From assembly GCA_022577435.1 (NCBI GenBank), contig JAKOON010000027.1:3494122-3558121 (forward strand): a stretch of DNA of 64,000 bases, in the 5' to 3' direction. The notes under the pieces are model-generated. The model made no database searches. It saw only the letters and a program-made list of their open reading frames with translations, and was not told the origin of the DNA. The translations under genes and the position numbers were made by a program. Below, one piece after another: positions 40,111-50,332 of the stretch. The stretch comes from Embiotoca jacksoni. Lineage: Eukaryota > Chordata > Actinopteri > Embiotocidae. Every line of letters begins with the position of its first letter. The stretch's first letter is position 1.

Positions 40111-40916
40111 GTCATCACTGCAACAAAATCATAAAATTTAAAAGCATCTCCAAGCTGCCCTTAATGTTCCCAATGTTAAAAAAAAAAGATATTTCAAAGC
40201 ATCAACAATGAACTTTAATGAATCCATTAGTCATAAATGCGTGAAGTCTCTCATCTGCTTGATAGCATGAAGAGAAAATTACTTGCTGATTTTCATTATC
40301 GCTCTCTGATTACAAACAATTCGCCAAAGAGAATGACTGAGGTGCCGTTGCAGGAAAGACCATTAAAAAAGTTTGGGGTGTTAAATAATGCATCCCTGTG
40401 ACGTGAGATTTGCAACACACAACTCCATCTCTTAATTAGCTGTGTGCACACTGGAGCAGCATGATGGATAATCTCAAGATTAGGCCCCGTGCCATCAGCA
40501 CAATCTCCGCCTGGCTGCCCGTTCTCGGGCTCTGTCACTGATCAAAGGGTCAACACTGTGGATCCCGCTCCGCCGCGCAGCCACGCTGGAGAATTCCCAG
40601 CTTAATCTCGCCACGGCTGCTGCTGCTAATCACTCGCAGCATGAATCACAATGGGGCTAATGACCTCTCTGTCAGCCGTTTGGGTGCCGAGCTCTGAAAC
40701 TAACCTGTTCGATGATGAAGAGGGAGAGGAGATGGGGAAGAGGTCGAGTTATGGTGCAGGGAACCCCTGACCGTGTGTCTGTCCAGAACTATTTAGTCAA
40801 TGTGATGCCCGTGGTTGGGCCTCAAAACCTACCGTTGTTGTGATGAAAACACATATTGGACAGTAAACAGGATGTTTGGTTTAGATAAGGAGCTGTAGCG
40901 CCAATTAGTCATTATA

Positions 40917-41573
40917 TTATGGTATAAATAATCATTTAGTTCATGTTAATTAAGGTATCAACTTATGCCTTACTTAATAGTTATTAATGGTGTTAATTGT
41001 CCTTATTAAAAACAGTAATAAGCATTAACTACTAGTTAATTAACAGTTAGTTAATGGTATAAATAATCATTTAATTCATGTTAATTAAGGTATCAACTTA
41101 TGCCTTACTTAATAATTATTAAGGGTGTTAATTGTCCTTATTAAATACAGTAATAAGCATTAACTACTAGTTAATTAACAGTTAGTTAATGGTTAAATCA
41201 TTTAGTTCACATTAATGAAGTTATCAACTTATGCCTTACTTAATAGTTATTAAGGGTGTTAATTCTCCTTATTAAATACAGTAATAAGCATTAACTACTA
41301 GTTAATTAACAGTTAGTTAATGGTATAAATAATCATTTAATTCATGTTAATTAAGGTATCAACTTATGCCTTACTTAATAGTTATTAAGGGTGTTAATTC
41401 TCCTTATTAAATACAGTAATAAGCATTAACTACTAGTTAATTAACAGTTAGTTAATGGTATAAATAATCATTTAGTTCATGCTAATTAAGGTATCAACTT
41501 ATGCCTTACTTAATAGTTATTAAGGGTGTTATTGTCCTTATTAAATACAGTAATAAGCATTAACTACCAGTTA
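40917..41573. repeat. AT-rich minisatellite, about 135-bp unit, five copies
   Basis: The phrase TATCAACTTATGCC recurs at 40955, 41091, 41222, 41357 and 41492, giving periods of 136, 131, 135 and 135 bp. Units share CAGTAATAAGCATTAACTAC and the palindrome GTTAATTAAC and differ by only a few bases. It is non-coding and AT-rich. Confidence 0.95.
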
Positions 41574-41689
41574 AACAAAAACACTTAACTTAGATTTAAC
41601 TTAAGAGATTTAGCATGGCACTTATATAACAGATACGGATTCAGATTCACGAAATAATGCAGCAGAACCAGTAAGAATCTTTTTTGTCA

Positions 41690-41945
41690 TTCCACACTTT
41701 TAAAATTTGGCACCTGCATCACCCACAATGCAACTTGGCCGTGAACTTTCCGGTTGGAATTTTCGGTGTGTTGTGCGAGCAGCAGCTAACGTGGCCTCAA
41801 GTTGTCGTCGCTTCAAGCACAGATGAGGTTCGGGCCACAGACATCAGTCCGACTCACCTCCTTCTAACTCCACACCTCCATATTTTTTTTTACATTTCCA
41901 AACTTTTAGTTGAACCCCACCGGCACTGATGAAATTTGTTTTTAT
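41690..41945 (+). repeat. Interspersed repeat copy (related to 62280-62520)
   Basis: Shares with 62280-62520 the ordered blocks CCACAATGCA / CCATAATGCA, GATGAGG and ACTCCACACCTCCA. Here it ends in CACCGGCACTGATGAAATTT. Two diverged copies in one window indicate a dispersed family. Confidence 0.5.
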
Positions 41946-43794
41946 CCGTCTTCCCCCAGCTCCCTGTAGAGCCAAGGAAACTTTCTCACGTATGCATTAG
42001 CGCTCCACAAGACCGGTAAACACGCTTTGATGTGTAAAATCAGAGCAGTTTCCCTTTGACATTGCGAGTGAAGGGAGAGCAACGGTGCAACATGACTCTG
42101 TGTCGTTTGATGACTGTTGATGCACCTCCAGAAAAGCTGAGGCAAAATAGAGGGCAGCAGATGAAGAGGACCTCTCTCGTGTTCTTCCTCATCTGCTGCC
42201 CTCATGTAAGACTCAGCAAACACCGTCTCTCAACGCATCTGCACCGACGTCGTACGTGCTTGTTGAGTGTTGAAAACATCATGTCGCCACAGTTATAAAA
42301 GCCGGATAACTCCAGGAGGGAAAGGTAAACACATCTGCCTCGGCGGTGGCACGAACAGAGTCTCATGCGTGACGGGAGACGAGGAGGAATCGAAACGACA
42401 ACAACAGCAAGGCGGCGGCCAAAAAAAACACCTTTTCATCAATTTCATCCTGTTTATTGATCCACAGAGCTGAACCCACACCTGCGGGGTCGTTTTTAGG
42501 CTAAATTCAGTGACGGTGTTCATCAAACATCCCGAAACGAAGACATTATTAGTCTACGCAGAAAGTAAAAACGTCTGAAAAGTAGCTTTTTGAGCCGCTG
42601 TCAGGCAGCAGCAGGAGGATACCGAGTCTGACATTTCTGCAGGAAGATCAATAAAACAGCTCTTCCTGCATGTCCTTTCAAACGATGCCACTAAATATGC
42701 CAAACACGCTGTCATACCTTTGATTACTGTTTTGCTTTGAATGGGGTTATGTATCATGGACTATATGCCACACTTGAATATGATATCTATACATCCTTTT
42801 TTTTTTTTTTTTTTAATCCCAAACCAATAAGAGCCGGCACACAGTTGAACTATAAATGAGATTACTTGCTCAATAAGAGAACAATGAAAGGGGCTTCACC
42901 CTGTGGGGTTATGTGCACTGTAATGTGGATATATATGTAAATTATCTGCCTCTCTTTTTCCACAGAAAATATACACCAGCTGTGGAAGAATTGTTTCCTG
43001 TTGGGGTCTGGTTGCCGTCACACTCACAAATAATCATGTGTAATGACTTCTTCTTGGGACTCTAATGGCTAAAAATACAGTGAGTTTAAACATTAATTTC
43101 TTCTGCTTGGTGACACTTCTAACATCATCCACTATCTATGATGTTTGATGACAGACGCTTCCCGCTTACCACAACCAATCCCAGCTCAGCAGCTGTCAAC
43201 ATTTTAATGAAATAACATTCATTTTGATTTAAACTCCCAAAGAAAGTCAAATTAATGGCACATTAGGACATTAACTTTGTCTTTTAACTCATAATAGTCA
43301 TTTTATCTCAAGAGTGAAAGCTAGTGCTTTAGCTTTTTTAAGTTTTTGTGATCAAAATCAGGATGAATCTCGAACCTTATGTGAATGTATCTGGTTTTTT
43401 TTCCACCCGCCATTGATGTTGAATACCCTCTTATGAAGAGTAATGCACAAACACTGCATATTCTGTTTATTTATGTTATGTTTCAATGAACTGCTTCACA
43501 AATTTCAGCCGGCAAATAAAAACAATTTAAATTTTAAAAATCAGTGATAAACATTGTGCTTGTCTCTACACACTCTACAATCTCCCGCCCCCATCTGAAC
43601 CAGAGGGATGGCCAGTAATTGAATTAATAATATTGTTATTGTTTTTTAAGTATTTCTTTAATGCATAATGGTGACTTTTACAACTGTAGACTTTATACCT
43701 CACTAAGAATCATTTATCAAAGTCATATTAACATTTACAGACCAGTGATGGATCACGAACTTCTCCAGATTTATGACTCCTCACCAGCAATGAT

Positions 43795-43990
43795 GGAAGC
43801 AGCATTTGTAGTATGCTTGAGTATTTCCTTTTTATGCTACTTTACACTTATTTTGGCTGAATTTGAAGAGAAAACATTGTACTTTTTTGACACGTTTATG
43901 TTAAAATATGATATTTCATATAAGACATGATATAAAACAATAAAATATGCAGATAATTAATGAATAAACTTCTCAAAAGTATATGAAACC
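43795..43990 (+). repeat. Fragment of the TTTACTTAAGTA-rich teleost repeat
   Basis: TTGAGTATTTCCTTTTTATG, GCTACTTTACACTTA and AACATTGTACTTTTTTGACA match the first part of that family. An open frame of 89 codons over it is incidental. Confidence 0.45.
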
Positions 43991-44645
43991 AGTCAAATCA
44001 GTTCCATCTTGACCTTCCATAACACTATACAGATGATACACTCTGAAATTGTCCATTGTGCATATCTTGAGTACTTCTAATTACTAACCAAAGCACACTT
44101 GGCTGCTGATAGTGTGCTTTTGCTCAAGTCGGCTTTTGAATAGGTAACAAGGGAATATGGAGCAATTTCCACATTAATGGAGCTATGCAGCCTACTTCTT
44201 TCCAATATATTCATGCCTTGTAAGTGATCCATAAAGAATAAATCAAATACATAGGCCTATTTAGCCTCAATAAAGCCACTATATTCACATCTTTTATAGA
44301 CACAAGGAACCACCAGCATCCTTCTCTCAGCCCCATTGGCTTTGTCTCCTTTATCTAAAATTCCAAACGTCCTCCAGAAGTAAAACGCCGAAACAAACCT
44401 TTAAAAAAAAAAAAAAAGAACCGCAACGTACCTATATATGATTTTCTATCTTCGACTCAAGTCGGATGAATTAGTGACTTTAAGAGCGTCCTAATACGGA
44501 CACAAACCCTACTCTAACACATCATTTACTACATCTAACTTTCACCAATATGGCGTTGAAGTAACATCTGGCGTATTGTCTGCACCCGCTGTGAACGTGA
44601 GGACATACACCCCAAGCGCACCTGTCCGACCTGGACTGCAGCACT

Positions 44646-44662
44646 GAGAGGAGGGGGGGGGG
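44646..44662 (+). repeat. Poly-G tract
   Basis: About 14 consecutive G in the spacer upstream of sema4g. Confidence 0.85.
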
Positions 44663-44820
44663 GGACAGCACTGCACATTGTTTGGTCACCTTCACCTGAG
44701 TACGGATTCATGCACAGAGGGTAGGAAAAGTAGGAAGCAGCTCGAAGACGCGGTGAAGGTACCAAAAAAAAAACAAAACAACAACAACAACATACAAAAG
44801 CAGGAGAGGACTCAACTCAC

Positions 44821-44930
44821 CTGCTGGTTTCCTCGGAGCTAAAAATCCTCTGAGTCGTCTGCTCCTCTCCTCTCCTCGACGAAACACCGAGCAGCTCTGC
44901 TGCAGTTACCCAATGCTCAAACACAACCAA
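44821..44930 (-). other. Candidate non-coding first exon of sema4g
   Basis: On the minus strand a strong donor, CAGCAG|GTGAGT, ends at 44821 and is preceded by a GA/GC-rich stretch with several CTC/GAG blocks, 5.4 kb upstream of the first coding exon. It would fit a 5' UTR exon, but nothing else ties it to sema4g and the 5' limit is a guess. Confidence 0.25.
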
Positions 44931-47129
44931 GTCCCCCCCACCCACCCACCCCCCGACGCACGCGCGCGCGCACACGCAAGGACACACACACACACACACG
45001 CACACGCACACGCACGCACACACACAGACTCTAACTCCTCATCTAACCTGCCCATTTTCTTGTTTTTACACTTGTAGCTTGGTGTTTTTAATTACTTTTG
45101 TCATTTTCACGATGATATAGCACATTTTAAGAATACGTTTGCCTACATATCTTTAATAATCTGCAAAGAGGTTCTATTTGTGATTTCAGGTCCATCTGTC
45201 TTGACCTAAACTCTCTTGACAGATAAATGTTTAATCTCAGTGAAGCTTTCCAGTTCAATAGAAGTTGAATGGATGTTTAACATAAAAATAGGATTAAAAC
45301 ATTTTAACTTTAAGGTTACATTTCTTTATGAATACTGCTGTTTCTTACGAATGCCTGGAAAGAGTACTGAGCACTATGAAGCTTTCTGATGTGGCATCGT
45401 ACTATCTTTTACTATCCAGAAGTCAAGTCTGAGTGGTATCCTTGTGATCTGTGACTGACCCCTGCTGGAGAAGACATGAAAAGACAAATATTCGTCGGTT
45501 TTCTAATCCTTGTTCCCTGCTTGCATAATACAATTATTTATGACGGTGGTTTAAATTGCAAGTTCCAGGCTATGAATTTAGTTACATAATTTATTATAGA
45601 TCACAGATCGCCACAAACTGTGTCGCGTCTATTGCTCCCTCCCAACGCTGTCCTGTTTTCTTGGAAATCTTAATATTAAAAAGGGGGCTACAGTATATTG
45701 ACCAGAATTTCTTCTTAAAATGGTCCCACGCTCTCACAGACCTTCTGTAACCAAATTACAAAGGCATTTTAATATTCATTTGGAACGTGGCTATATTTAA
45801 CAGGCAAAATTTGAGCTCTAAAATGTCTGACTCGACCACGTTTGTAACTGTAATAAAGTTATCCAATGGTCCATGCTGTCTTTAACATCTAGCTTCAAAT
45901 AGGTTCATGTTATTGGGGTTCTAGTCCAAACAGAAACAGTTTTAAAGAAAATGCAGCTAAATATTTAAAGATATTATTTTAAAGTGTGTAATACATGTCT
46001 GTATTTTATAGATTAAAAAAAAATGACTCATTATTTCCATGGATTTACTGATGAGAGAGACATTAATCACTTTAACAAAATGTTATTTCCCCTTTCTGCT
46101 TCAAACTACTGACTCTGACACATCCAGACTTCCTTTGTATAAGGATTTATGCTGCACTTTCAACAGCATGTTTATGAAGGAAGACTGAGAAGACCCACAT
46201 TATTTTTTGGTGCTTTTGTTTCTTTTTTGACACCCAATATATTATGAAAAGCCTGTCTCATCCCTGCTTAGCTTTTAAGAAGAAGAGCATGTCCCGTTCA
46301 GGAATTATCAGAGAGATTAATCTGACTACGCTCTCTTCTCTCTGCCATCACACTCAAATACATTTTAAAAGGTATACAATGGTAGCTATAGAAATATTTT
46401 AAGACCATCTGACAGTTGTACGATTTTTGCAAAACGGGATGGGCCTAATTTTGTCCCAGATATTTTGCATGTCTACACCACAGTATAAGAATGAATGAAA
46501 TCTTATATGAATCCCTCTCTATGCTGTAATCCCTCGTCACAAGCGATTCTTCCAATCCCTGCTTCTTTAAAGGACATTGAGAGACCTGAAATAGTGAAAA
46601 ATATATCATATTTTTCATTTTGGACACTTAAGAATTGATCACAGCCCACCACTTAAGGGACTGGTAAAAATCCAAATTAGTTGAGAGTGGTGAAGAAATT
46701 TGCTGATCAAGGGTGAGCAAAGAAGATGCCTTTTTTATGAGGTTTCTGAAAAGGAGAAAAAAATAAACAATGTCAGAAGAATATCGTGGAAAAAAACTCA
46801 TTAACCACCAATGACTCAGTGGAACTGAGACTCAACGTGTCCACATACAAACAGAGAAACTACTTATTTATCAAAGCGGGCAGAATTCAACAATAAAATT
46901 CAAGCTGTGTAACACACTGGTGATATAATAAACCTGCAGTGTTTTAGTAAAATATAGCCAATTAAACACATTTGAATGCTGTTAATAAGCTTAGCTTACA
47001 TAATGATAATACAACAAGCCAGATATCAAATGAGAAAACATGAAGAAAGGGCACACTGAATGAAGTAAACAACCTGTGGCTTGCACACTTGTTATTCAAG
47101 CGATTATTATTAATCTCCGTAAACAACTG

Positions 47130-47260
47130 CATTTTTGGAGGCTTTATCATACTCAAACACTCATGAAAGTTGGTACACGCGTCTCACCTGGCGAAAAATG
47201 TCGTATTTTAGTGGAGTCGCGAGTGGGCGTGGCCAAATGGCTCGCAAGCCATAAACAGAT
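47130..47260 (+). repeat. Interspersed teleost repeat fragment
   Basis: TCATGAAAGTTGGTACACGC, GGCGAAAAATGTCGTATTTT and GTGGCCAAATGGCTCGCAAG resemble a dispersed teleost repeat usually reading CATGAAACTTGG...GGCGTGGCCAAATGGCTC. It is followed directly by a tRNA-like segment. Confidence 0.5.
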
Positions 47261-47271
47261 TAAAAAGAAAT

Positions 47272-47350
47272 AAGGGGGGGGATTGAACCCCACTTTTAAA
47301 GTCCCCTTTTATAGCTCAGATGCAATGGCACTAACCACTGCACTACCATT
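47272..47350 (-). repeat. tRNA-like (SINE head-like) segment
   Basis: On the minus strand TAGTGCAGTGGTTAGTGCC resembles a pol III A box and GGTTCAATCCC a B box, about 35 bp apart. No intact acceptor stem could be folded by eye, so a decayed tRNA-derived element is more likely than a functional tRNA. Confidence 0.4.
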
Positions 47351-47463
47351 ATTTCCAAGAAGACTTAGTGCATCGTGAGATACCTTTGGCTCACTGCAAC
47401 CTATAACTCCACAAATATTCATTCAAATGTGACTATGCTGCAGACTATTCTGGACAGTAGATA

Positions 47464-47503
47464 TTAGGGTTAGGGATAACCCTAAGGTTAGGGTTAGGGT
47501 TAA
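47464..47503. repeat. Interstitial telomere-like (TTAGGG)n tract with inversion
   Basis: TTAGGGTTAGGG is followed by ATAACCCTAA (opposite orientation) and then GGTTAGGGTTAGGGTTAA, so the telomere hexamer occurs in both orientations within 40 bp. Confidence 0.85.
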
Positions 47504-47635
47504 CTGACAGTCTGGTTAACTCAACAGGTAAAAGATTGTACTTCACCAAGGTTGCTATTAAAGGTTCAGATTCCACCTTGGCCTGTTGATGGTGATTCAA
47601 CTTTTAGTGAAGTTGAAACGTTTTGAGAAATTGAA

Positions 47636-48253
47636 AAAAATTGCAGTAGTGCACCGCAGACCTTTGGTTTTTTTTTTCTCCATCTTTTCTATCTTATTAT
47701 TCGCCTCCAAGATTTATCCAAAGACCCATGAAACAAATTGCCCATGCTTCATTTGTGCACGCCCCCAGATACAGTCCATGGTAAACCCGTGCACTCTTAA
47801 AAATGCTGGTACTACCTCTCTCTCTCTCCCCCCCCCCCCCCCCCCTTCTAATAATACAAATTAAAACTGGGATGCAGCATATATATACCTACAACCACGT
47901 GCAAACTTATAGTTTGTGCAATGAAAAAAAAAAAAAAAAAAGTCACTTGGATTTTTTTTTTTTTGTACGTACAAACACGGAACCTTGTGTACTTTGGAAC
48001 TTGCTTTTAGGGAACAATGTGGTTTACCCTTACAGGGATTCGCTCTTGTTATTAGGTTTGTTATTTGTATGAGGGGAAGTACAAACACGGAACCTTGTGT
48101 GACTTGTGTACCGTGCACAAATGAAGCATGGGCAATTTGTTTCATGGGTCTTTGGATAAATCTTGGAGGTGAATAATAAAATAGAAAAGATAAAAAAAAA
48201 TTAAAAAAATAAAAAAAAAAAAGTTCCGCGGCACACTACTACAAATTTTTCTA
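47636..48253. mobile_element. Foldback/MITE-like element with ~125-bp inverted arms
   Basis: The left arm (47636-47763) and right arm (48113-48253) are inverse complements. The innermost roughly 57 bp, including CAAAGACCCATGAAACAAAT and GCCCATGCTTCATTTGTGCA, match essentially perfectly. The outer parts match with A/T-run expansions (GTAGTGCACCGC against GCGGCACACTAC). A loop of about 350 bp contains GTACAAACACGGAACCTTGT twice in direct orientation (47965 and 48079 region), a poly-C run and poly-A/T runs. No coding sequence is present, so it would be non-autonomous. The superfamily is not identified. Confidence 0.7.
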
Positions 48254-48261
48254 CTTTTTAT

Positions 48262-48264
48262 TTA

Positions 48265-48319
<55 letters not shown>

Positions 48320-48320
48320 T
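48262..48320 (+). repeat. (ATT)n microsatellite
   Basis: About 18 ATT units immediately upstream of the CpG-rich mfsd13a 5' region and beside the foldback element. Confidence 0.93.
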
Positions 48321-48329
48321 TAATGGTTT

Positions 48330-48450
48330 TTGTCGCCGCGCGGCGCTGCAGCTCTTATCTGGTTCGTCTACGTCCGCCGGTGACGTCACGCGGTGAGTAT
48401 CGTGACGTGGTCCGTCTGGGACGGAGACGCAGCCGCCTGCCGAGCCAGCA
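48330..48450 (+). promoter_or_regulatory. mfsd13a promoter / first non-coding exon region with CRE
   Basis: CpG-rich stretch after long AT-rich DNA. It contains the full palindromic cAMP response element TGACGTCA at 48381-48388 and a donor-like CGCG|GTGAGT at 48392/48393. This fits a short 5' UTR exon whose intron runs to near the ATG exon (acceptor candidates end at 49880 and 50287). Inferred from composition and motifs. Confidence 0.45.
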
Positions 48451-48642
48451 AGTTCCCGGCGATTCTTTATTTTTTTTACTCTCCTTCAAAAGATTTTTTT
48501 TTTTTAATATATATGTATATATATCGGTACGTACGTCGTCTTTCCTCTGAAGCTCGTTGTTAAATTTGTTTTTATTTATAAGGACAGCCCGATAACCAGC
48601 TAGCTAATGCTAGCGTTCGTTAGCAGTCTGTTGTTTTGGTGA

Positions 48643-48673
<31 letters not shown>

Positions 48674-48967
48674 AAGAAGCTTCGTCTCCTTTTTCCGTTG
48701 CTGTGTATTTATTTATCACAATAAGTAAAGCTACTGCCAGTCACAGATGTTTCCTCTTCGGTGTATATTGCCTCAGCTTTGTTTTATAGGGCGACATGAA
48801 AATGGCTTGAAAGTTAGAAAGCACCTAGTTGTGTTTTAGTCTTTCTGACTCAGTGGTCCTTTTTTTTTAAATTTATTTTAGCCCACGTGATGTTCAGGAT
48901 TTCTGCCTCCAGCTATCAAGCACATGTATATGTGCAACAGGTGGCACACAAAATGACGGATGTCCCC

Positions 48968-48995
48968 TTGTTGTTGTTGTTGTTGTTGTTGTTGT
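48968..48995 (+). repeat. (TTG)n microsatellite
   Basis: About 9 TTG units. Confidence 0.9.
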
Positions 48996-49079
48996 GTTTT
49001 GATCACCTGGTTTGAGATCAGATGTCATCAGTTCAGTCTTCACCACAGCAGGTTACATCACTGGTGTCCCGCTCCACAG

Positions 49080-49080
<1 letters not shown>

Positions 49081-49110
<30 letters not shown>
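49081..49110 (+). repeat. (TG)n-poly-G tract
   Basis: Seven TG units run into about 17 consecutive G. Confidence 0.9.
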
Positions 49111-50332
49111 CAGCTTTTGAATGGGCTTTGGCTGAGAGGACATGAAATGGGTATTTTGTAGATGCCGTCTCGCCTCGTTGCCCGTTGGACCCTAAGTAGA
49201 TCCGCTTCTGATTTGTTAAGAAGATAGATGTGTGTTTTGGGGATGTGATACGGCGCAGCCGGCCTGGGACTCATCCCGCTTCGCTGCTTGGATCTGATAC
49301 GATCGGGGCTGAAAAGCTTTGGCCACGTTTGCTATCTCCCTATGATTGCGGTTTTGCAGCTGCAGTTGACTCTGACTGAAGGCATCACATCGCCCTGGTA
49401 ATGCAGTTATTTTGAGATATTATATGGTTTTTTTTTTTCCCTCCCCCACTGAGGATGTTTGTATATCGGGCCGGGTTTGAGCTTGTGGAAGACAGCTGTG
49501 AATTTTTTTTAAATTTATTTTTAAGCATTCCTTCTCCCATAAGTGCTTCATGTCAGAGTGCACTTGGGACTTTAAAAGGGAAGTGAAAACAATACCAGTG
49601 ATAAAGTAATCTGATGCAGGATTCGCTTTCGTTGCGAAGAACTCTCAGTTGGTTTGACGGTAATTCACAAGCGTGATGTTACACGGAGACTTTATATTTC
49701 CTTTTCAAGCTCGTGCTTTCTTTGTCTTTAAAAATGGATATTGTCCCCTTTGCATTTACCATTCTTGTAAATTAGCTATCACACATTCAAAATCCTTTCA
49801 CAATTCAGTGTTGAACATGACACCTAAGCTCCCCTTAGCCTGAAAACCAAATCATATTACTTTTCTTTTGTTTCTTTCAGCAGCTTTTTATGGGGACAAT
49901 GAGAGAAAATCTCAGATGAGGGGAGTGCTTATAAAAGTGGAAAATAATAAAATTACAGTTTCTCACACCCACACACACACACCGCTCAGCTGGATGTGGG
50001 CCAGAGAAAGGAACAGTGGCCCACAGCCTAACAAACTTTAATGAGTACTTGCTGCGCCATTGCTATGAAAACAGCTTTTCTAGGTCTGCGCAGACTCTGT
50101 GGGAGGAACCGACTCAGGAATGTTGATGTTATTTTGGGTCGTTCGTGCTGAGATTTAACCCTGAATAGATGCAGCAACTTCTGGCGATACTCGCTCGCTT
50201 GCGAACTTACCCACCTGCGTGCCGTGTTTTTCCAGGCCACGATGCGGTGGTGACCTCGGGTCGGCCCGGGCCGTGAGATGATTGCAGCTTGGCTCGGAGA
50301 AACGACGGAGCAGAGAGACTGAGGGAAGAAGA

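Larger units (their letters stand above)
39399..48320. other. Spacer between sema4g and mfsd13a (5' flanks of both)
   Basis: No coding exon is supported across 8.9 kb. It holds a fragment of the TTTACTTAAGTA-rich repeat (39780-40110), the 135-bp minisatellite (40917-41573), a repeat at 41690-41945 shared with 62280-62520, another TTTACTTAAGTA-family fragment (43795-43990), a possible sema4g leader exon (about 44821-44930), and the repeat nest at 47130-48320. The region 44940-46950 shows nothing recognisable apart from a CA/CG-rich simple tract near 44956-45025. Confidence 0.6.
48393..50287 (+). other. Likely 5' UTR intron of mfsd13a
   Basis: Between the CpG-rich leader and the ATG exon. It includes (TTG)n at 48968-48995, poly-T near 48648-48674 and a TG/poly-G tract at 49080-49110. 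A strong acceptor TTTCTTTCAG ends at 49880 and a weaker one at 50287, so the leader structure is uncertain. Confidence 0.4.

Noticed and set aside
40917..41573. CRISPR-like array (regular repeats)
   Set aside because: Units of about 135 bp are tandem without distinct spacers, in a vertebrate context with no cas genes; a minisatellite.
43661..43930. 89-codon open frame
   Set aside because: Falls on a fragment of a dispersed TTTACTTAAGTA-type repeat; no protein family likeness.
45556..46627. Possible remnant of a LINE reverse transcriptase around 45.5-46.6 kb
   Set aside because: Short, broken frames with no recognisable RT or endonuclease motif; not supportable by eye.
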